64,000 nucleotides of DNA from Prosopocoilus inquinatus (lineage: Eukaryota; Arthropoda; Insecta; Coleoptera; Lucanidae). Under the pieces are notes generated by a model that saw nothing but the letters and a program-made list of their open reading frames with translations, was not told the DNA's origin and ran no database searches. Position 1 is the first letter of the stretch. Each line of letters opens with the position of its first letter. The stretch lies in assembly GCA_036172665.1 (NCBI GenBank), contig CM069873.1, positions 46,842,001-46,906,000 on the forward strand, given 5' to 3'. Made by a program: the position numbers and the translations under genes. Shown piece after piece: positions 1 to 11,770 of this stretch.

Positions 1-811
1 AAAAATTTTATATTTCTGGGTGCGCGGAAAGGGGGATACTTGTCAATACAGTAGTGCAATTCAGGAAAGAATACATGCACGTCATGTACGGAAATCGTCG
101 TAGTTGCGTTCGTCTTTACCACCACTATGCGAATTTTTATGTTTCGGAAAATGCATCATTAAATCAAATTCAAATACGAAATTAATAATATTAATGTAGT
201 GCAATATAACGTACATGTTTTCTTTCCTAAATTGAACAGTACCGTACGTTGAATCACTCGCTATTGAAAATTACTGAGTTGTGTAATTATTTAAAAATAT
301 TTTCTTGCTCACATAAAAATGAATTATTTTGACGATCTTATATGATAGGGTTTTCTTTTTAGAATTATAGTGAGTGGTCAATGAATGAACTAGTAACCTT
401 GTTTTGGATATTTTTGTCATTATTGAAAATTGCAAATTTAGTACTAATAAACTGAGTCCGGTATGATAAAGATGCTTGTAACAAAATCAATTACATTTTA
501 AAACAAATTATTTTGGATAATTAAAACACTTTGATATTTTGAAAGTGATATAATAATGATAATAATTTAAACACTCACATGGTATATTTAAATTCTACTA
601 TTTATTCTTAAAAGAAATTTCAAGAAGTTCGGGAAATCTTAAAAAACAAAAATAGATTCAGTATTTGGCAGAAGACAGGTTAAACAATTAATAATTTATA
701 TGCTTTCTGAATGTGTGATAAAAATTAAGAACCAATGTCCAATGTCACATTGTAAATGAAGGTCGTCGGGCACAAAAAACAAGTTTTTTCTAAAGCGAAG
801 GTTACTTTGTC
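1..811. other. AT-rich noncoding stretch
   Basis: No reading frame of useful length, RNA gene or clear repeat is visible here. The base composition is strongly AT-rich with short A and T runs, as in arthropod intergenic DNA. Confidence 0.5.
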
Positions 812-937
812 TGACTGATGCCCGATTTCTTCACCTCCTGATAAATTGGAAACCATTGTGCCGATAATAGTTTTCAAGGATATTACCTGGCGGATAAATT
901 TATCAGAAGGTGAGGAAATCTGGCATTAAAACAGTCA
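812..937. repeat. Short inverted repeat, MITE-like hairpin
   Basis: The arms at about 812-847 and 897-937 are imperfect reverse complements of each other; both contain the blocks tgact, atttc, cacct and ctgataaatt in matching order. About 50 bp separates them. There is no coding capacity, so this is either a small non-autonomous foldback element or the remnant of one. No target duplication was recognised. Confidence 0.55.
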
Positions 938-1582
938 ATAAATCGGAATTTTAACAGCAGGGGCAGATAAACTAACAATTTTCGTATTAAGCATAGCAAC
1001 AATCTACACTAAATGCGATTGAGACGTGATTGCTCTCTTTATTTTTCTACGAAATTATTTAAATTTTGTCTTTACAAACGATGATAAAATTCAATTATCG
1101 ACTCCTAAAAATTAATGCACTTGCTCCTTAAACGTTTTCACTCATCGATAAAAAATAATTTTACCGTCTTGTATAACAAATAACATTTTGTCATGAATTA
1201 ATTTGGTATGCATTTAGAGCATTAGAATCCAGAACAGGATATACTTCATTTTCTATTTTTTATTTAATAGGAGAGAGTTTCAAAATTTGTATACAATACG
1301 TAATATTCCGTCTAGAAATAACCGGTAGAAATAATGAAGCAATTTCTAGTTTTTTGTTTATACAATTTCTGTTTAATTCTAACAATTATATTATATTTGT
1401 TTCTTTTTTTTGAAATAAATTTCAGAAACGTTTCGACAATCAAAAGTAGATTCACTATTTGACACAAACATATTTAAACGAAATATTAAATAAATACATA
1501 CCAAAAAAAGCCTAGTTTTGAACATTAACAACAACGAATAGCTAAACAGCAACAACACATATCAGCATACAATATAATTTAA

Positions 1583-1637
1583 AACTAGTTTAAGCCCCTC
1601 CGCACCTTCGCGGAGAAGGAGGGGGCTTGCCGAACTA
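1583..1637. repeat. GC-rich nested hairpin
   Basis: An outer actagtt/aactagt pair encloses aagcccctcc/ggagggggctt, and an inner ctccgc/gcggag pair offers an alternative fold. It stands out as a GC-rich island in very AT-rich DNA. It could be the tip of a small foldback element or a structured terminus. Its function is unknown. Confidence 0.5.
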
Positions 1638-1751
1638 GTGTCATAATAAAGATTATTTAGGAAAATAACTTTGTTTTCTTCTGAATTGAATTAATTTGGT
1701 AAACACGTATTTACATGCGATGTCATACGTGCGGTAAATACATGTAAATAA

Positions 1752-1998
1752 AAACTGCTGTATGCATAGTCGATAATAGCCGCTAACTGCGATTTCTTTT
1801 GACGCTTTTTTGCAACGTTAGTAGAATAATGGTAGAATCTTCAAAGTTGCTATTGCTTTATACGAGTAAAGGCAACATTGCAGTATTTACAGAAAATAAT
1901 AATAACTTTGAAGATTCTACTAACGTTCCAAAAAAGCATTATAAGAAATAGTAGTTAAATAGTGGTTATTATCGACTATGCATGCATCAGAAAGTTTT
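1752..1998. repeat. MITE-like element with about 90-bp inverted arms
   Basis: The left arm (about 1752-1850) and right arm (about 1895-1998) are imperfect reverse complements. Both contain gcatagtcgataata near the outer end and aacgttagtagaat then cttcaaagtt near the inner end. The interior is short and noncoding. This looks like a miniature inverted-repeat transposable element. The two arms differ by several substitutions and small indels, so it is not recent. Confidence 0.65.
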
Positions 1999-2552
1999 TA
2001 ATTTGTTTACTGGAAAGTTAAAAAAAAACTAATTTGTCTATCTACTGAAAATAACTCTATTATATAAAATAAAATGGGTCTCAAATATTAGTATAATCTT
2101 ATGAATTTAATTAATTTATCAAGAATAAACATTACTCTCAGGAATGCAGTCGTTGCCGAACCTCCATTTAGAATGCATCATCCTTTCATCCCAAAAACCA
2201 AACGCCGGATCTGTCTCAGTATAGAGGAGCAACTCGAGAACATCAGAAGTCTCAATACGTTTAAACGCAAATGACGATTCATATTATCGATTCGCGTAAA
2301 TTGTTTGCCACACTGATTCCAATCAAACATGTTTTATAATTCTAATAAGCACTATCACGTTCTCTACGTTCAGTAAGTTGGTAAACTCAATCTGAGGGTC
2401 AACTGTCGTCTGCGGGTATCAAATTAAACACCTCCTTAAATAGGTACTTATTCAATAACAGGTTGCGTCAGGGTTATTTCAAAACAATTACATTTGAGTC
2501 ACCGCGCTTCAAGGTCCGTTACAAGGTCACCTCAGTCACCTGACTTACTTAC
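1999..2552. other. Noncoding DNA left of the polB remnant; possible element terminus
   Basis: No gene is visible. Polinton-like elements normally end in long terminal inverted repeats next to polB, so this is where the left terminus of copy A should lie. I could not find a matching inverted copy at the right side of the element, which is truncated at about 15932, so no terminus is called. Confidence 0.35.
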
Positions 2553-5500
2553 TTGTACAATATTCAAGAAAAAGTATTAACTTTGGTTCAAAGTATATTA
2601 GACATCCATAAAGCATTAAAGTGGAATGTGGAAATTTTCGGAGTCTATTTCTTAGATTCTAAAGAAAGTTCCGAGATAAAATCTTTTAACACCAAGAATA
2701 AAATAACTTGTTTTGGAACTGATATATATACTATATATAGCGATTTTGTAAACGAAACATATGTAAAAATGTCGGAATTTCAGAAGCGAGATTCAGGTAA
2801 AGAAAGTAATAGGTGCAATCGTTTAGAATAAAACTTAAAGTTGCAAATATTGTTACAGGATGGACTTTGTGCAGAATTTTATATATGGAAGTCAACATTA
2901 ATAAATATAATCCACTCAAAGCATCCAGCTTCATGCCATTACCGTCCTCAATAAGTGCGAAGAAAGCTGACATAAATGTTAGAAATAACGACAACGCTTG
3001 CTTTGCCTGGGCGATAAAGTCAGCGATGTGTCAACCGACAGGTCGTCCTCAAAGGATGTCTTCGTATCCCCATTATAACACAGTCGCGGATTTCACTGAC
3101 CTAAATTTCCACTGAAAGTTTGTGACGTGAAGAAATTTGAAAGCAAGAACAATATTTCTATAAATGTCTACGGACTCGGTTCCCATTATAATGGTAAGGT
3201 TACGGTTGATGAAGTTGTAGGACCGTTACATTTTACTAAAAATAGGAAAAATATTCATATAAATTTACTATTAATTGATGACAACAACGGAAATACTCAC
3301 TATTATTGGAGTAAAAATTTATCACGTTTAGTGTCAAAACAGACTTCACATCACAGTCACGAGAAATATATTTGTGAAGGATGTTTAGTGTATTTCAATG
3401 TATTGAAAAATTGCAACGACACGAGAGGGAAGACTGTAAAGTTATCAAAACAGTTTTACCATCGAGAGAGTTAAAAATAAATAAGTATGGTGAATCTTTG
3501 CCAGAGAATATATTACAATTTGAAAATTTTGAAAAACAGTTAAAACTTCCTTTTGTTATATATGCCGATTTCGAAGCATTGCTAAAACCACTCGACAGAG
3601 TAGAGCCAAATCCAGATAAATCTTTTACTGTTAAGTGTTATGAACACGAACCTCATTCATTTGCATATTACATTAAGTGCAGTTTCAATGGTAATTTGTC
3701 AATGTTAAAGTTATATCGCGGAGAGAATGCCGCCACTGAGTTTATAAAATGGTTAGAAAAAGATATTAAAGAAATTTACGATAAATATTTAAGTAAAATT
3801 GAGCCGATGACTGATTTAACACGAGAAGAAAAAGAGGCATACGACCGTGCAACAATGTGTCATATTTGTGAAAAACCAATATTAGATGTTAAGGAGAAGG
3901 TGCGTGATCACGAACATTTATCGGGAGCATTTAGAGGTGCTGCTCATTCTGTGTGCAACATTAATTTTAAAATACCAAAATTTATTCCAGTGTTTTTTCA
4001 TAATCTTTCTAATTATGACAGTCACTTGTTTGTAAAGACAATGGCATTAGAAGGTGAAGATGTGGACGTGATCGCACAAAATAAGGAAAAATATATATCC
4101 TTTTCGAAATTAATACACGTGGGGGATAAGACAGACTGTAAAGGTAAAAAGCGTAAAGTATATTTCAAAATAAGATTTGTAGATTCTTTTCGTTTCATGC
4201 AATCGTCTTTAGAGAAATTAAGCTCATACTTGGATGATTGGCAATGTAGGGAAATTAGAAAATATTTTAACGATGAGGAGATGTTTAAATTAATAAGTCA
4301 AAAAGGAATTTTCTCGTATTGTTTTATTGACTCACTCATGAAATTAGATTTTCCCACTTTACCTTCTAAGAAAGAGTTTTATGATGTGCTGTATGATGAA
4401 CACGTAAGTGATGAAGATTATGAGAGAGCACAGCGAGTTTGGAATTTATTTAACTGTAAAACTATGGGTGATTACAGTGATACTGTTGGCAGACGTATTT
4501 GAAAATTTTAGAGACCTTTGTATTGATAATTACAAACTAGATCCTTGCCATTTTTTCACGGCTCCAGGATTAAGTTGGGATTCAATGTTAAGAATGACAA
4601 AAATTAAATTAGAGCTACTGCAAGATGTTGATATGCTAAATTTTTTAGAATGGGTATACGCGGTAGAGTGAGTATGTGCACTAAAAGAATCGAATACACT
4701 AATAATAAATTTGTGCGTGGTTTTGACTCTAAGAAGGCAAATAAATATTTACTATATCTTGATGCTACAAATCTGTACGGTCACGCAATGTGTTCCAGAT
4801 TTCCGTGGGGAGAATTTACTTGGTTGTGTACAGAAGAGATTAACAATCTTAACAGTTCAGAGTTAGAAGAAAATTCAGATGTCGGGTACATATTCGAAGT
4901 AGATTTGGAATACCCGACTCATTTACATGACAACTACAACTAATTACCATTTTGTCCGGAAAACATAATTTCACTAAATTCGAAATATGGTAAACTTATT
5001 CCAAATCTGTACAACAAAAGGAAATACATAATTCACTATTTAAATCTGAAACAATGTTTGGAAAACTATAAGTCGAGTAAAATTTTTAGTGATCACCTGA
5101 CCGCAGTAGAATTATCCAAAGTACAAGTAAATTATAATAAACCTTTATACGAAGGGTTTAGTTTTGGAAATATCAAAAACAGTAATGTACGATTTTTATT
5201 ACAACTTTATAAAGCGAAAATATAACAATAGAGCAGCTTTATTATATACTGATACGGATAGTTTAATACTGACCGTTAATACTGATAATGTATACGATGA
5301 CATAAAGCAAAATTTAGATAAATTTGATACTTCAAATTACCCACCGAATAATATACATGAAATGCCTCGAACTGAATCAGTTATTGGACGATTTAAAGAC
5401 GAATACGCAGAACAGATCATAGAATCTTTTATCGGGACCGGTGCGAAAGCCTACTGTGTAAAGCTTATTTCAAAATGTACTAAGAAAGCAAAAGTTGTTA

Positions 5501-5784
5501 AAAAATACGTTATAGATAAAGACTTAACTGTAAATGACTACAAAGAAATCATTGAACGAGATGGTTTTATTTTTAAAAAGATGTATGTGTTTCACTCGGA
5601 TTTTCATACGGTGTATACAGAGTTGACAAATAAGATTGCCTTATCATCGAAAAACGATAAACGTTGACAAAATGACAAAATTCATACTCTGGCGTGGGGT
5701 CACCATAAAATTGCTGATATAGAAAGAGATAAAAAACTAAAAGAACTAATTGAAAAATTGGAAAAAGAATTGGAAAATAAATAA
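2553..5784 (+). pseudogene. polB: Polinton-type protein-primed DNA polymerase B, frameshifted (copy A)
   Basis: This would be the replicative family-B DNA polymerase of a Polinton/Maverick- or adintovirus-like element. Several frames must be joined. An N-terminal block with FQKRDSG, then NKYNPL and CFAWAI, is followed at 3381-4502 by the 3'-5' exonuclease with YADFEALL (Exo I) and HNLSNYDSHLF (Exo II). The polymerase domain follows with DATNLYGHAM (motif A) near 4760 and YTDTDS (motif C) near 5245. Frameshifts lie near 2820, 3120, 3400-3470, 4450-4500, 4660 and 4940-5160, and a stop at about 5667 precedes the last 40 codons. The start is uncertain: the first open codon at 2553 is TTG. It converges on the minus-strand gene block, as is usual for this element type. 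It cannot encode a working enzyme as read. Confidence 0.85.
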
Positions 5785-5894
5785 AGTATTTTTATTTATA
5801 AGTTCTGCTAGAAAGTAAATAAAGTAATTTGTAAAATTCATTTATTGTGTATTCTGGGTATTGTATGATTACAGTTGTAGTTAATAAATATTTA
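5778..5894. terminator. Convergent 3' ends of polB and integrase
   Basis: About 110 bp separate the polB stop from the integrase stop on the opposite strand. The interval contains AATAAA-type signals on the plus strand (aataaataaag near 5778-5790, aataaag near 5819) and the reverse form (tttatt) for the minus strand. It is probably a bidirectional polyadenylation region. No direct evidence of use. Confidence 0.35.
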
Positions 5895-6828
5895 TTATAA
5901 AACATTGCGTTTTGGTATCCTTGAATCATGTTTAGAACTCAGGCCTAAATAACTTACAAGCGCTTTATTACCTTTCTTTCTCAATACATTAATTAAATGT
6001 ATATCTGGATGTTTCACTTTTTGTAACTCGTACTCATAAAACCCACCAAGAATGGCTTCACCATCAGCGTCTTTAATTAGATATGTTCTGGGATTAGTAT
6101 TCTGCACCGACGAAATGGTAAATATTTCGTTGGACCAATTCGGAGTGTACATCTTCGAAAATGCTTGTCTGTATTTACTGATGCGTACATGATCTTCAAC
6201 TTTAAATTTTGCAATTCTTGGATCCACAATTTTAAGGTTGCTGTAAGCGGAGTGTAAAATACTTTGCGCATTTCTTTGATTTATTTTGCTGGGTTTGGGT
6301 ACTGTGAACAGTGTTATTGTATTCTTCAATTAGCCTTGGTAATAAATTAAATCATCCGAAATTTCCTTGCATGCTAAATTCTTTCTACATCTTTTGTTTT
6401 AAGGTTCTATTAAATCTTTCGACTATCGAACTTTCTAAATTAAAATATGTGCTATAGTGATTAATTCTATATTTCTTCATTATATTTTGGAACTCTGCAT
6501 TGTAAAATTCCTTTCCGTTATCTGTTTGTATATTTTTCGGTATAGAATTTCTACCTTCAGATAAAGTCGATTGAAAAGCTTTGGTTACTTCTTTACCTGT
6601 CTTACTTTTTAAAGGTATTCTCCGAGCATATTTAGAAAATGCGTTGATCACTGTCTGAATGTATTTGTATCCTTTGTTTATCTTGGAATAAGGCAGAATT
6701 TCATTTAAGTCTGCTTGGAAGAGATCTCTGGAGTCTTTTATTATTACTCGACGACGGCGAAAGTTTTTCCTTGCTGGTTTGTGCAATTCATTAACATCAC
6801 GTTTTACATTAAAAGGTAGATTAGACAT
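5895..6828 (-). pseudogene. Polinton retroviral-type integrase, frameshifted (copy A)
   Basis: This is the DDE integrase that would insert the element into the host genome. The first segment (6828 to 6385) has a basic N-terminus, then the rve core with FQADLNE (first D), QTDNGKEF (second D) and SSIVERFNR (E), so the triad is present. After a frameshift near 6330-6385, the second segment (to 5895) carries a C-terminal SH3/chromo-like region with VEDHVRISK and a basic tail. The ATG at 6828 overlaps the previous gene by 8 bp, and copy B keeps the same overlap at 31023-31030. The frameshift makes it a pseudogene despite an intact catalytic triad. Confidence 0.85.
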
Positions 6829-7198
6829 TTTCAGTTAGATATCGTTTTCTTATAATGAATTCAGCAAATAATGTAGTTGGACAAAGTAAAACTGTGCAAG
6901 AAAACGAAATTTGATCTCCCATATTCAGCGTTCTTTCAATTAAAGTATCAGTACAATCTATACCATTGATAGATACTTTCTGGTTGACAGGTTTATGAAA
7001 AATTACTTTTTTATTAACGCAAGTTTCTTGTATCGTATACGTACTTTGATAACCTCTATTTGAAAGAATAAATTCACCATTAGCGTTAAGCTGTTCACCC
7101 TGAAAGTCCAATAAGGTTTCGTAAAATAATGGTGTAGAAGTAATGTGTTTGAAAACTGTGTGTTTATGAACGTGTCTTCCAAACATATCAATAGTCAT
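6821..7198 (-). CDS. Conserved small Polinton-like protein of unknown function (copy A)
   Basis: An uninterrupted 125-residue frame with an ATG start, placed between the DUF8207-like gene and integrase and overlapping the integrase start by 8 bp. Copy B has the same gene in the same place, almost identical in residues, but split by a Gypsy insertion. Conservation in two diverged copies argues that it is real. The predicted protein is beta-rich with no motif I recognise, no signal peptide and no clear membrane segment. Function unknown. Its position suggests co-expression with integrase. Confidence 0.65.
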   Translation of the reverse strand: MTIDMFGRHVHKHTVFKHITSTPLFYETLLDFQGEQLNANGEFILSNRGYQSTYTIQETCVNKKVIFHKPVNQKVSINGIDCTDTLIERTLNMGDQISFSCTVLLCPTTLFAEFIIRKRYLTENV

Positions 7199-7266
7199 TG
7201 TGAATCAATCAACAACTATGTGAAACTGAAATGTGTGCTGGCTTGCACTCCATTAAATACTACAAT

Positions 7267-8471
7267 TTACAAAATAATTTTTGTCTCTTTTAGTTCTTCA
7301 ATGATCGCTATGATTTCATTGTTATGTGCTAATTTGGATGCGCTCAATAAACGCAATCGTTCTACTAGTTCGTTAGGATAATCACAGTATTGATACTGTA
7401 AGCATTTGTTAGGTATCAGCTTTTTCTCCAAAGCTCCACCTATTTTCCAGCTTCGCGCCCACCAAACGTTTGGTGGTTTCCCTGAATTATTGATTTTATA
7501 ATATTCACATATTTAAATCCTCTGCTTGCATATATTCGCCCTGAGGGATTATAATTAATTTTAGACGCACTAGTTCTTCTCAGTATATCTCTGTAGTCTC
7601 GCACATCGTGAAACGTAAATTTCTCTGGATTTTTCTTAAAAACCAGCTCGTATAAACCTTTAGTACCCTTATACGCCAAGTCTCCAATTACAAGATCGGG
7701 ACCGTCAAACTTAAGCTCCTGGTTCCCAACAAACAATCTCTCATCTTCTTCTCTTACACCATATTTTGTATCGAATTCATTTTCTACATCAGTTTCAAAT
7801 CGTGTAACATAATCACGCGCTAACGGATGATACGGTTCTAAGGCAGCTTCTACCAGCGGTGATTCTAATCTAGTCTGAAGTAATGATTTTCGTTCTTCTA
7901 GAAGTGTACGAGCATGAGCCAGGGATTCGTCCACAGGGGTGTTACTGCTTTCGGTGTCATATTTTGCTTCTTCATAAACAGATTTTGAAGTTGGAGATGT
8001 AGACTTTTCATGAGGAACCTCAAGAATTTCTTCATCTTCTAAGATGGAAGGTTGTTTAATTTCACGTCCAAGTGGTGTTGAAGTACCCACATCCTGCTCC
8101 TCTGACAATCCAATTCGCGACGAAGGATCGGATTTTAATTTATATCTCGGTTTTCTTCGTATGAAAGAAGGATCAGATCTCAATTTATAAATCGGTCTTT
8201 TTCGTAGGAAAGAACTCTTTGGCTCCTCTTTCAATTTCTGTTCACTGGCTTCGTATGACTGTTGCTCCTCTTTCATAGGTAATACGCTGCGAAAAACATC
8301 TAGCTTATTGACAATATCTCTGAGTGGCTCTATAATAGGTGAATAAGCAGATACATTTTTTGACTGCTCCGCATGATGTTTTGCTTGTGTAATATCGGAT
8401 TTAAGTGTTTTTAATTTAGTACGCAAACTTTCGCGCGCAATGGCTAATTCTGCTTTAAGTTTGTTACTCAT
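7267..8471 (-). pseudogene. DUF8207-like conserved protein, frameshifted near its C-terminus (copy A)
   Basis: The reading frame from the ATG at 8471 has an N-terminal helical, coiled-coil-like region, a low-complexity Lys/Glu/Ser/Pro-rich middle with two near-repeats (YKLRSDPSF and YKLKSDPSS), and a conserved C-terminal region with DLVIGDLAYKGTKGLYEL, RDYRDILRRTSA and NYNPSGR. From memory this C-terminal region resembles the uncharacterised DUF8207 family of insect proteins; I could not check that. Near 7440 a frameshift detaches the last about 58 codons, which end with a helix containing NNEIIAIIEEL. Copy B retains the C-terminus in frame, which shows the intended end. It lies 17 bp downstream of the ATPase, suggesting a packaging or capsid-linked role (inference). 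Confidence 0.7.
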
Positions 8472-8487
8472 GGCGCATCCGCATCCT

Positions 8488-9210
8488 TTAACGTCTGTTA
8501 CAGTACTGAAGAACTGTAGAACTATGTAAAAATGAAAGAACTACGTAAAATGTAGTGGTTTTAAAGATGTACGTGTCGAATCCTTTACGATATCTCCCTG
8601 CGTTTATGGAACAATCGGTATCAATAACTAAGAAACTAAACGATTCCTTCCAACAAACGTAACAGATATTACGAAACTGGTCCATAGTCATATCTCTGCT
8701 GACGTAATCATCGTAAACGTGTTTCAAATTTGTGAAATCTTGACGAAATAGTACTGGGAAATTACAATTATCACGAATCATTTGGTTGGGTATTGCACTA
8801 TAAGTCTGACTTAAATAAAAGCAGTCAACATTTCTATGACGCCCAAAGGAGAAATATTCTTTAATTAAATTTTGTGTAGTACACTGAGCATCATCAAAAA
8901 CAACGACTGAATATTCTTTTACATTTGTAGGTGATACCATTTTTTCAATATCGGAAATTTCAAAGTTACCATCTCAGGCACTTTATACTTCCCTTGAGAT
9001 AAGGTCTTACAGCAGATGTATAAATTTTTGAAACGTAATCCGTTCGGATGGGTTAATAATGTCACTAAGGAATTACTTTTACCAGCCCCTCAGCTCCCGC
9101 TAATGATAACGCGTTTACTTGTTCCTCCGAAGAGAACACTGTGACGTTTAAAGGTTTCATTTGCGATTGCATCGTCGAAATTTTGTTAAAGACTGTTGTT
9201 GAAACTTCAT
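8488..9210 (-). pseudogene. Packaging ATPase (FtsK/HerA, A32-like) with a stop in the P-loop (copy A)
   Basis: The family pumps genomes into capsids. The start is the ATG at 9210 (MKFQQQ), shared with copy B at 17425. A frameshift follows within 20 codons. The Walker A region near 9085-9110 reads S-G-S-stop-G-A-G-K-S, with a TGA inside the P-loop. Downstream, 8940 to 8488 is open and carries the Walker B strand VVVFDDAQ and a conserved region with RDNCNFPVLFRQ. At least a frameshift and a stop make it non-functional. It sits between the two-exon Pro-rich gene and the DUF8207-like gene, the same order as copy B. Confidence 0.8.
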
Positions 9211-9519
9211 ATTTAAAATAATATTTTTCAAAAATATTAAAAAATACTTCTTCCTTACAACACCTTATTAATTTCCTCTTTACCAAGAGCGATACTCTAT
9301 TACTGTGTTGTATTTATTAATATCAACTGCTATATAAACACTGTTACTAAAACTCATAAATTATTTATTTAAATAAATATAATAAATTAATATTCCTAAC
9401 TAAATTAATATTCCTCTAGTCACTCTGATTAATGATCCTCACTGTAAAAAATAAGGTGTTATTAAAATGTTGAAATGTTGCAATGAACGAGAACGAACCC
9501 AAGATTCATCCATCGTGGA
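9211..9519. other. Short AT-rich spacer
   Basis: Spacer between the ATPase start and the end of the two-exon gene. It is strongly AT-rich, with a TATATAAAC motif near 9331 that might be promoter-like, though its orientation relative to the flanking minus-strand genes is not supportive. Nothing else is seen. Confidence 0.35.
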
Positions 9520-9917
9520 TTACGCTTCCACCTCTGCCGTTTCCTCCTCCACCTCCACCTTTGGTGCTGAAGGTCTTGGTTGAGGAGGCTCCAACACTGT
9601 CGGCGCAAACACCCTCCTTTTTAGGAGGATGCGTTGAGGTGCCGCCACTTGCTGCACCGGCGGCCGTCGTTCAGGTGTGGCCGCCGCTAGCGGCGTTGGA
9701 CTATAGCTGGGTGAAGGTGACCTTGCGAGTCGTGGATGAACCACTCGATAGTTAACAAACGCCGTTTCCGCATTAATCAGAGTTCCGTCCATTAACTGAT
9801 AAAGTAAATAATCAAAAGTGTAAACCCTAAAATACAAATTAGATTACTCATTTTCAGTTCCACTTGCCTCATAAAAATTGATTTCACAAGAGGTGTGGTG
9901 TTTGGTGAAGAACTCAT
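9520..9917 (-). CDS. Two-exon Pro/Ala-rich Polinton-like protein of unknown function (copy A)
   Basis: Comparison with copy B defines two exons. Exon 1 is 9917-9852 (ATG, 22 codons ending VELK). Exon 2 is 9795-9520, starting LMDGTL, continuing NAETAFVNYRV, then a Pro/Ala/Arg-rich stretch, QVAAPQRILLKRR and an acidic Glu/Val tail. The 56-bp intron ends in CAG but its donor reads ATGAGT instead of the GTGAGT of copy B, so splicing may be lost. Intron-borne proteins are expected for an element transcribed in a eukaryotic nucleus. Function unknown. Confidence 0.55.
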
Positions 9918-10108
9918 CTGTAAAACGAATAACAATTATAAAAAATTGTACAAAGAAAAATATTTTCTTATATCCTCGAAAACATACCTAATATCTCGAC
10001 AACATTTCCAACTTCATGTGAGGAACAAGCCATTGAACAACAATATAATTCACAGACATATCTACTTAAGAGAAGAAGTTAAATCTTAAGACACTAAATC
10101 TTAATCTT

Positions 10109-11690
10109 TTAAATAGATATGTCTGCGACAAGATTATGAAACAAATCTTGGATCAGGCTCAGACGGTTGTGAATGAGGGAAATTTTGTCATATTTTTCGT
10201 CTAAAGCCTGGTCAGTCGGAGACCTTAAGCGAACTGTACGTAAAATTTCACGACAAGATTGCAACTCATCCGTGACTTTTCTAAGATATTTCTCACCCTC
10301 TAAACAAAAGTTCCTGACTTCAGGCATAATTCCGTCATAATAATTTTGAACTGCTGTTGAGATAACTCCCACTAAATTGGGAGAGGGTGAAGGAAGGGGT
10401 ATAACATGTTGTGATGAAATTCCTATTAAATTTGTTCCTGAGGAAAGGGATCGAATAGGTGTAGACGTTCGGACACTAGGAGAGAAAATTTCAAGCCGAG
10501 AAGGTGAAATCTGAAGTTGAGAAGGTGGAATTTGAGATGGTGGGATATGTAGTTCCGGTTGTGATTGTGAAGGTGACAAATTCTGAATATTGGATATCAT
10601 ATTAGCAGATTCACTAACATTAGCCCTCGGTAGATTAATAGTCCTCGGTCGACGAACAGAAGGAGAATTATTAATCATTACTGGATTAATATTAATTGAT
10701 GAGTTCGTTTTATTATTATTCCCAATTGGTGATAATTGAGATATCTCCATTGAACGGTCTGATATATCAATTATTTCAGAAGCTGAGTCATTAGGATTTA
10801 GCGGGTATTATCTGCAACAATACGGGGTTGCGACTGACTCAGTGGACCTTGCAACTCCGCACTATGCATCAAGTCATCATTTGAACGCAAAGAAGAAAGA
10901 AAAACTCTTTCATTAGCAATTCTTTCCATTCTACGTTCCAATGTGCGTTCCCTTCTGCGTTGCGAATACTCTGCTTTAGGCAACCAAACTCTTTCAAATT
11001 TGTGCTAACGGTCCTTAGACAAGAATATTGGTTGCCACGTAGGCGTAAATATCGTGTGAGTTCACGAGTATTAGAAACGGATTTAGAAACAACAGATTTA
11101 GAAATGGAACTCGGAGTTTTTGATTTAGAAATAACAGATCTAGAAATGGCACTCGGAGTTGTAAAGACGGATGTAACAATAGGAACAGTTTCCGATGTAG
11201 CAATAGGAACGGATGTAACAGCAACCTTAGGAATCGATGTAACAGCAACCAAAGTAGTAGAGGCTGATGTGGATGTAACAATAGGAGTAACTATTGACTG
11301 TTGAGAAATGAGGGATTGAGTAGATTTGGTTTACGTAAGGAAAGAAGAAATAAGGGGTTGAGTGGGTTGTTTAAAAATGGGAACTGATTTATTTGATGGG
11401 GAAACTGGTTTATTTGGTGGTTTCGAAGTTTCATTTGATGGTTTCATTAAAGAAAAAGTAACGATTAATTTTTGTGGAATAACAAAAGGAGGTTGGGTAG
11501 ATTGCTGATTAAAAATAAAAGGGCTAGAAACCAGCAATTGGCTAACAATTGGTTGATTGGAATGAATGTCTCGAGAATCAACACGATCTATTACGACACC
11601 AACTGACGACTTTAGAATTTGAATAACATTTACGAAGTTTGATAATAATCTTATTATTACCAAGTTGAGTAGTAATCTTATTATTACCAA
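10109..11690 (-). pseudogene. Ser/Pro/Thr-rich protein, multiply frameshifted (copy A)
   Basis: Several minus-strand frames (11690-11331, 11252-10869, 10983-10798, 10750-10109) appear to be pieces of one low-complexity gene. The N-terminal parts are rich in Pro, Ser, Thr, Val and Asn with short repeats such as SISKSVVSKS, followed by an Arg/Glu-rich helix (RRRERTLERRMERIANER). The C-terminal about 90 residues are not low complexity: a helical region with VGVISTAVQNYYDGI and YDKISLIHNRLSLIQDL. Copy B keeps that C-terminal region at 16005-16290, so the gene is real. I recognise no family. Its place next to the two-exon gene and the capsid block suggests a structural or tegument-like role, which is speculative. 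The true start is uncertain. Confidence 0.5.
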
Positions 11691-11770
11691 GTTTATAATA
11701 ATCTTTATTCAAATGAATGTAAGAAATATAAGGAAAAAGTGTATCTGTCGAATAATAATCTTTATTTGCA
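11636..11770. repeat. Short tandem repeats, taatcttattattaccaag type
   Basis: Three near-identical units of about 22-25 bp run from about 11640 to 11700, followed by spaced ataatctttatt copies near 11697, 11753 and 11876. This looks like a minisatellite inside or just upstream of the low-complexity gene. Confidence 0.55.

Noticed and set aside
9483..9755. Plus-strand 90-codon Pro-rich open frame
   Set aside because: It is the antisense of exon 2 of the two-exon gene; the minus-strand frame matches copy B while this one does not.
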